64,000 nucleotides of DNA, from positions 2,852,001 to 2,916,000 of the forward strand of contig NZ_CP190246.1 in assembly GCF_039652435.2 (NCBI RefSeq). Reading direction: 5' to 3'. The translations under genes were made by a program, and so were the position numbers. The DNA comes from Niabella insulamsoli (lineage in GTDB: Bacteria; Bacteroidota; Bacteroidia; Chitinophagales; Chitinophagaceae). The first letter of the stretch is position 1. Each line of letters starts with the position of its first letter. The notes beneath the pieces were generated by a model. It did no database searches and was not told where the DNA came from. It saw nothing but the letters and a program-made list of their open reading frames with translations. This document shows positions 60,207 to 64,000 of the stretch, piece by piece.

Positions 60207-60338
60207 GAAGACAAAATAGATTGGTAATTGGTAACTAACCCTTTAAAGTTATAAGAAATTTGTTGATTAGCCAATATATTTCTAGCTGCTCAACACAGAT
60301 GGAAAGCGGTTTATCAAAAGTTGAAGCAAGCCAGCTTT

Positions 60339-61283
60339 TTAATCGAGGCCGGCCCTTTCTTCGATCAGGTACGAATTGCGGCCAGATGAATTTCGGGAAA
60401 TCAGTTCGCTGAGAAAACCTGCCAGGAAAAGCTGCACTCCAATAATAAGCGTTGTGAGCGCAATATAAAAAGTAGGCCTGTTGGTAATGGCATACTCAGC
60501 GTTGACAATTTTTGAAACAATTAAAACAACTGAAGTTACCAATCCGATCAGAAAGAAAACCATTCCCCATAGCCCGAAAAAATGCATGGGCTTTTTTGAG
60601 AATTTACCTACAAACGTGATCGACATGAGATCGAGAAAGCCATTGATAAAGCGATCCCATCCAAATTTGGTAACACCATATTTTCGTTTGCGGTGTTCCA
60701 CAACTTTTTCACCGATTTTTTTAAATCCGGCCCACTTAGCGATCACAGGGATGTAGCGATGCATTTCCCCATACACTTCAATGCTTTTCACGACTCTCCG
60801 GCTGTACGATTTGAGGCCGCAATTGAAATCATGCAATTTTATTTTTGATACCTTACGGGTAACCGCGTTGAAAAATTTAGAAGGGATATTTTTAGTAAGC
60901 GTGTTATCATACCGCTTTTTTTTCCATCCGCTCACGAGGTCAAACTGGCCATCTGCAATCATCCGGTACAATTCTGGTATTTCATCCGGACTGTCCTGAA
61001 GGTCGGCGTCCATGGTAATCACCACGTCGCCCGCCGAGGCCCGGAATGCTTCATTCAAAGCCGCTGACTTACCATAATTTCGCTGAAACCTTATACCTTT
61101 TATATTCGGATTGCTATTTCGCAATTGCTGGATAACCTCCCAGGAACGATCGGTACTGCCGTCATCCACAAAGAGTATCTCATAGCTAAAGTTGTTATCC
61201 TTCATGACGCGCGCGATCCATTCGGCCAGCTCGGGCAGCGATTCTTCTTCATTCAACAGGGGTATAACAACAGAAATATTCAT
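60339..61283 (-). CDS. Polyprenyl-phosphate glycosyltransferase-like, family 2
   Basis: 314 residues. The GT-A domain (about 1-230) has VVIPLLNEEESLPEL, FVDDGSTDRSWEV, DADLQDSPDEIPEL (DxD) and FNCGLKSYSRRV. Two C-terminal helices (about 235-260 and 272-295) anchor it. This is the DPM1/ArnC/GtrB layout, which moves a sugar onto undecaprenyl phosphate. Its start overlaps the stop of the DUF4199 gene by one base (TAATG), so the two are coupled. Confidence 0.9.
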   Translation of the reverse strand: MNISVVIPLLNEEESLPELAEWIARVMKDNNFSYEILFVDDGSTDRSWEVIQQLRNSNPNIKGIRFQRNYGKSAALNEAFRASAGDVVITMDADLQDSPDEIPELYRMIADGQFDLVSGWKKKRYDNTLTKNIPSKFFNAVTRKVSKIKLHDFNCGLKSYSRRVVKSIEVYGEMHRYIPVIAKWAGFKKIGEKVVEHRKRKYGVTKFGWDRFINGFLDLMSITFVGKFSKKPMHFFGLWGMVFFLIGLVTSVVLIVSKIVNAEYAITNRPTFYIALTTLIIGVQLFLAGFLSELISRNSSGRNSYLIEERAGLD

Positions 61284-61777
61284 TATGCTTTTTTGTTTCG
61301 CAAATATAATACGCCGGAGGCAGCAAAGCCTACTACCGCTCCGATAAATAAGTATTGAAATATAGCGCCGGAGGCGGCCAGCACCGGGAAATTCTTTTTG
61401 CCCGTTTCGATCATCTGATCAATTTCCTGCGGCGTGCGGTTGGTTTCTGATTTCAACAGCTCCTGACGCGTAAGCACGGCTTTTTCTTCCACCAACCGTG
61501 TGTTTAATTTATAAAAAGCAAGCGTAAACAAAGCCATAATCAGTGTTACCACAATAAAACACCGGAAGGCCTGGTTGAACAATGACCCAAACTTAAGCTC
61601 ACCCTGATACTCGCGCACAAAGGTTGTTAGCGTCCACACGATGCCAAGCCCATAAATCAAATAACCGATATATTGTAACGGAGAGGTCTCGCTGACATTA
61701 TTAATATACAATAACAATCCGGCGGCCGCCATCAGCAACCCCGTGATCAAACCCTTAAGCGTGGAGGATAGTTTCAA
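61283..61777 (-). CDS. DUF4199 family membrane protein
   Basis: 164 residues with four hydrophobic helices (about 10-26, 33-51, 69-88, 131-157). The layout and the segment FVREYQGELKFGSLFNQAFRC match DUF4199 of Bacteroidota, function unknown. The start is TTG and abuts the stop of the dihydroorotase-like gene (TAATTG on the minus strand). It is coupled to the downstream glycosyltransferase. Confidence 0.85.
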   Translation of the reverse strand: MKLSSTLKGLITGLLMAAAGLLLYINNVSETSPLQYIGYLIYGLGIVWTLTTFVREYQGELKFGSLFNQAFRCFIVVTLIMALFTLAFYKLNTRLVEEKAVLTRQELLKSETNRTPQEIDQMIETGKKNFPVLAASGAIFQYLFIGAVVGFAASGVLYLRNKKA

Positions 61778-63046
61778 TTATGAAAAATTTAAAGTAAGCT
61801 TGTTCTTATGATAAATGCCTAAAGGCTTTCCTGTAAATTCTTTACCGACAAAAGGTGAATTTTTGCTGTAAGATAAAATATCCCTTTGCTCAAATTTCCA
61901 GGCTTCCTTAGGTTGAAAAAAGGTTAGCGACGCTGTTGCGCCTTCGTCAATTGTGGGCACCGGTATATCTAAAATACGCCTTGCGTTTAGGGCCAAAAGT
62001 TCTACCCATCGTTCCTGCGGCACTTCCGGCAGCACGGTATTTAAAATGGAATAAGTGGTTTGAAGACCGAGCATCCCGTTTTTTGCATATTCAAATTCTA
62101 CGACTTTATGATCTTTATCCTGCGGGATATGATGCGACGCAATACAATCCACCAGACCGTCGGCAACAGCCTTCTGAAGCGCTTTGCGGTCTTTCTTATC
62201 GCGAAACGGCGGATTGACCTTTAAGTTTGAATCATAAGCGGTAATATCTTCGTCGCAAAAGTATAAATGGTAGGGCGTGGCCGAGCAGGTGATGTCAACT
62301 TTTTGTTGCTTTGCCTCTTTAATCAGTTTTAATGAAGTCTGCGTCGAAACACCCGTCAAATGAAGCTTCGATTCGGCATAAACGGCCAGTTTAATGTTGG
62401 AGGCCACGGCAATATCTTCGGCTATAGCAGGACGCCCGGCGAGCCCCATCCGGGTGGATGTAATACCTTCGTTCATCAAACCGTTTGGACTGATCGTTTT
62501 ATCATCCGGAATTTGAATCAACACGCCGTCAAAAGATTTGATATATTGTAAAGCCTTGACGAGGATGCCGGCAGATTGAAGCGGGGATTTACCATCGCTG
62601 AAAGCCACAGCACCGCTTAATTTCATGTCATACATTTCCGCCAGTTCTTTGCCCGCCGCGCCACGCGTTACACTTCCGAGGGGATGAATACTTACAGGCA
62701 AATCTTTCGACTTTTGAACCACATATTCCACGACAGATTTCTGGTCGATCGCAGGTTGTGTATTGGGTACCACACAGACGTTGGTAAATCCGCCCGCAGC
62801 TGCGGCGCGCGCACCGGTTTCCAATGTTTCCCGATACTCAAATCCGGGATCCGCAAAATCGCTGAAGATATCGATCCAACCTGGCGACACATGAAGCCCC
62901 TTAGCCTCAACCTTTTGGGCCGCTTTTACTTCAATATCTTTTTTAATGGAAACTATTTTCCCGTTGGCAATATGTATATCAGAAATTTGACCGTTGTAAG
63001 GCGATGTGGGGTCGATGATTTTAGCCTTCTTAATGATGATGTTCAT
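61778..63046 (-). CDS. Dihydroorotase-like protein lacking metal ligands
   Basis: 422 residues from the ATG at 63046; the open frame upstream runs through the tRNA-Pro gene and is an artefact. The overall sequence is of the dihydroorotase family (PGWIDIFSDFADPGFEYRETLETG, GFTNVCVVPNTQP, MNEGITSTRMGLAGRPAIAE). The active-site HxH is FSD (61-63), the later ligand His is Gly232, and the catalytic Asp is His305 (ASHHIP). It should therefore not bind the usual two metals. Inactive PyrC homologues that assist aspartate transcarbamoylase assembly are known, so a structural role is possible. It is first in an operon with DUF4199 and a glycosyltransferase. Confidence 0.88.
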   Translation of the reverse strand: MNIIIKKAKIIDPTSPYNGQISDIHIANGKIVSIKKDIEVKAAQKVEAKGLHVSPGWIDIFSDFADPGFEYRETLETGARAAAAGGFTNVCVVPNTQPAIDQKSVVEYVVQKSKDLPVSIHPLGSVTRGAAGKELAEMYDMKLSGAVAFSDGKSPLQSAGILVKALQYIKSFDGVLIQIPDDKTISPNGLMNEGITSTRMGLAGRPAIAEDIAVASNIKLAVYAESKLHLTGVSTQTSLKLIKEAKQQKVDITCSATPYHLYFCDEDITAYDSNLKVNPPFRDKKDRKALQKAVADGLVDCIASHHIPQDKDHKVVEFEYAKNGMLGLQTTYSILNTVLPEVPQERWVELLALNARRILDIPVPTIDEGATASLTFFQPKEAWKFEQRDILSYSKNSPFVGKEFTGKPLGIYHKNKLTLNFS

Positions 63047-63093
63047 TAAGTTGCGAAGATAAGGCAATGAACTTTGAAATTCGAAAATTGAAA

Positions 63094-63125
63094 TTTGAAA
63101 ATTGCGTTGGATTTGCATACATTTG
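63094..63125 (+). promoter_or_regulatory. Promoter of the tRNA-Pro gene
   Basis: TTTG at 63094-63097 and TACATTTG at 63118-63125 match the Bacteroidota -33/-7 pair with a 20-base spacer. The tRNA starts 31 bases downstream, so a processed leader is expected. Confidence 0.7.
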
Positions 63126-63156
63126 CATCCCTCCTGAATCATTTCAGGGGCCGGTT

Positions 63157-63231
63157 CGGGATGTAGCTCAGCCCGGTTAGAGTACACGTCTGGGGGGCGT
63201 GTGGTCGCTAGTTCGAATCTAGTCATCCCGA
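63157..63231 (+). tRNA. tRNA-Pro (anticodon GGG)
   Basis: 75 nt: acceptor CGGGATG with CATCCCG, discriminator A, D-arm TAGCTCAGCCCGGTTAGAGTA, anticodon stem CACGT/GCGTG with loop CTGGGGG giving GGG, and T-loop TTCGAAT. The 3' CCA is not encoded. A terminator follows 15 bases downstream. Confidence 0.97.
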
Positions 63232-63245
63232 CAACTTTAAAAATC

Positions 63246-63287
63246 AATCCGTTGTTTATCAATATGATAAGCGACGGATTTTTTTAT
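63246..63287 (+). terminator. Rho-independent terminator of tRNA-Pro
   Basis: AATCCGT pairs with ACGGATT, and an inner TTATC pairs with GATAA, followed by seven T residues. Confidence 0.88.
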
Positions 63288-63454
63288 ATTGTGATCTTTC
63301 GATACCGTATTCGAAAAACTTTCACTTCCCCAAAAGCCTTTTATTGAATTGCCAATAAGACCCAATGAAAATTCCAATCTTACCATTTAACTTTAATTGC
63401 GCTATCCGGCGGTCATCAGCCGCCAGATCGATTTTCAAAATTAACAGCTGAGCA

Positions 63455-64000
63455 ATGAAACATTATAAGGTTGTTCTGATATCAATGAGCGGCGTTCGCG
63501 TTTACAACACCTCACTGTTGGAGCTCGGCTTAACGCTCCCTGGTTTTGTTGAACGGAGTAAGGTGATCGCAAGCTTGCCGAGTTTAGGGCTTTTAACGCT
63601 GGCTGCTCATACCCCGCCCCATTGGGAAGTGGCCTATAGGGAGTTGGACAATTTTACTGAAGATGACTTGCAGGAAATAGAAAATGAACAACCAAACATC
63701 GTCGCCTTTTCTGCCTTAACGGCCGGGATAAACGAAACCTATACAATCGCTGCGCGCTTTCGGGCCTGCGGAATAACTGTGGCTATAGGCGGCCTGCACG
63801 TGTCGGCGCTGCCCGACGAAGCCATCCGGTTCGCTGACGCCGTAATTCAGGGAGAGGGAGAAGCCATTTGGCCGACGCTCTTGTCCGACTATGAAAAAGG
63901 CATTTTGAACCCGATGTACAGCTCTATTACGAATTTGGATTTTAATTTTCATTTACACGAAGCTAAAGTGCCGCGATACGATCTTTTAGATATTTCAAAA
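63455..64000 (+). CDS. B12-binding radical SAM protein (3' partial)
   Basis: The frame starts at ATG 63455 and is still open at the window end; 182 residues are visible. The N-terminus (KVVLISMSG, then ELGLTLPGF) and the Rossmann-type segments VAFSALTAGINET, VAIGGLHVSALPDEAI and VIQGEGEAIWPTLL match the cobalamin-binding domain of class B radical SAM enzymes. GGLHVSALPDEA corresponds to the conserved GGxHxTxxPEE. The iron-sulfur Cys motif should lie past the edge. Such enzymes carry out methylations or other radical reactions; the substrate is unknown. The 167 bases upstream of it contain a small GC hairpin and no gene. Confidence 0.82.
   Translation, partial: MKHYKVVLISMSGVRVYNTSLLELGLTLPGFVERSKVIASLPSLGLLTLAAHTPPHWEVAYRELDNFTEDDLQEIENEQPNIVAFSALTAGINETYTIAARFRACGITVAIGGLHVSALPDEAIRFADAVIQGEGEAIWPTLLSDYEKGILNPMYSSITNLDFNFHLHEAKVPRYDLLDISK

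Noticed and set aside
63047..63262. N-terminal extension of the dihydroorotase-like frame (72 codons)
   Set aside because: The extension reads through the antisense strand of the tRNA-Pro gene (GMTRFELATTRPP...), a known translation artefact; the conserved protein starts at 63046.

Overview
The window looks like chromosomal DNA from a member of the Bacteroidota, most likely a Chitinophagaceae-type soil or freshwater bacterium. The evidence is: many promoters of the Bacteroidota form TAnnTTTG lying 4-30 bases before genes; ECF sigma factors paired with membrane-anchored partner proteins; SusC/RagA-type plug motifs; a citrate synthase of the so-called eukaryotic type; PIG-L, DUF4397, DUF4199 and DUF2157 proteins; and several TTG starts. 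There is no rRNA, prophage, insertion sequence or CRISPR array. Most of the DNA is ordinary housekeeping, arranged as short operons on both strands.

Layout. 1-4.3 kb: the 3' part of a GH26 glycosidase fused to a second, apparently degenerate TIM barrel; a small lipoprotein; and an ECF sigma factor overlapping a membrane-anchored trypsin-like protease. 4.3-15.3 kb: a nucleotidyltransferase, an ACC deaminase-like enzyme, lipB, an RluD-type synthase, a DedA protein, two amino-acid or dicarboxylate transporters, a YebC protein and a SirB1-like protein. 15.3-19.1 kb: a BlaI-type repressor and M56 metallopeptidase pair, then a GroES-like / cupin / VanX-like dipeptidase operon. 19.0-23.6 kb (minus): PIG-L deacetylase, two very small membrane proteins and a sodium:solute symporter. 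23.8-30.4 kb: DUF2200, LOG, a second symporter, an O-methyltransferase, a glucosaminidase, hpt and a Na+/H+ antiporter.

30.4-32.7 kb (minus): a second BlaI/M56 pair whose peptidase carries three plug-like repeats. 33.3-36.6 kb (minus): a transglutaminase, an Anbu proteasome homologue and a MATE pump; then dnaK. 38.9-41.9 kb: a DUF4397 lipoprotein, and a second ECF sigma factor overlapping a protein with one inner-membrane helix and a C-terminal outer-membrane-barrel-like domain. 42-46.8 kb: tRNA-Ser, a 7TMR-DISM/LuxR sensor-regulator, three exported or membrane proteins of unknown function and tRNA-Ala. 46.8-57.3 kb: a YtxH/holin-like group, citrate synthase, an LptF/G permease, a sulfatase, tgt, a glycosyltransferase, rsmG and aspS. 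57.6-64 kb: a caspase-like peptidase, DUF2157, an outer-membrane protein, a glycosyltransferase / DUF4199 / dihydroorotase-like operon, tRNA-Pro and the start of a B12-binding radical SAM gene cut by the window end.

The parts most worth following up are signalling modules in which a regulator sits next to an unusual envelope protein: the sigma/protease pair, the sigma/barrel pair, and the two BlaI/M56 pairs, which share a TACGA...TCGTA inverted repeat just upstream of each repressor. Others are a 40-residue membrane protein translationally coupled to a symporter, an Anbu/transglutaminase pair, a dihydroorotase homologue without its metal ligands, and a palindromic element that inserts seven codons into aspS.
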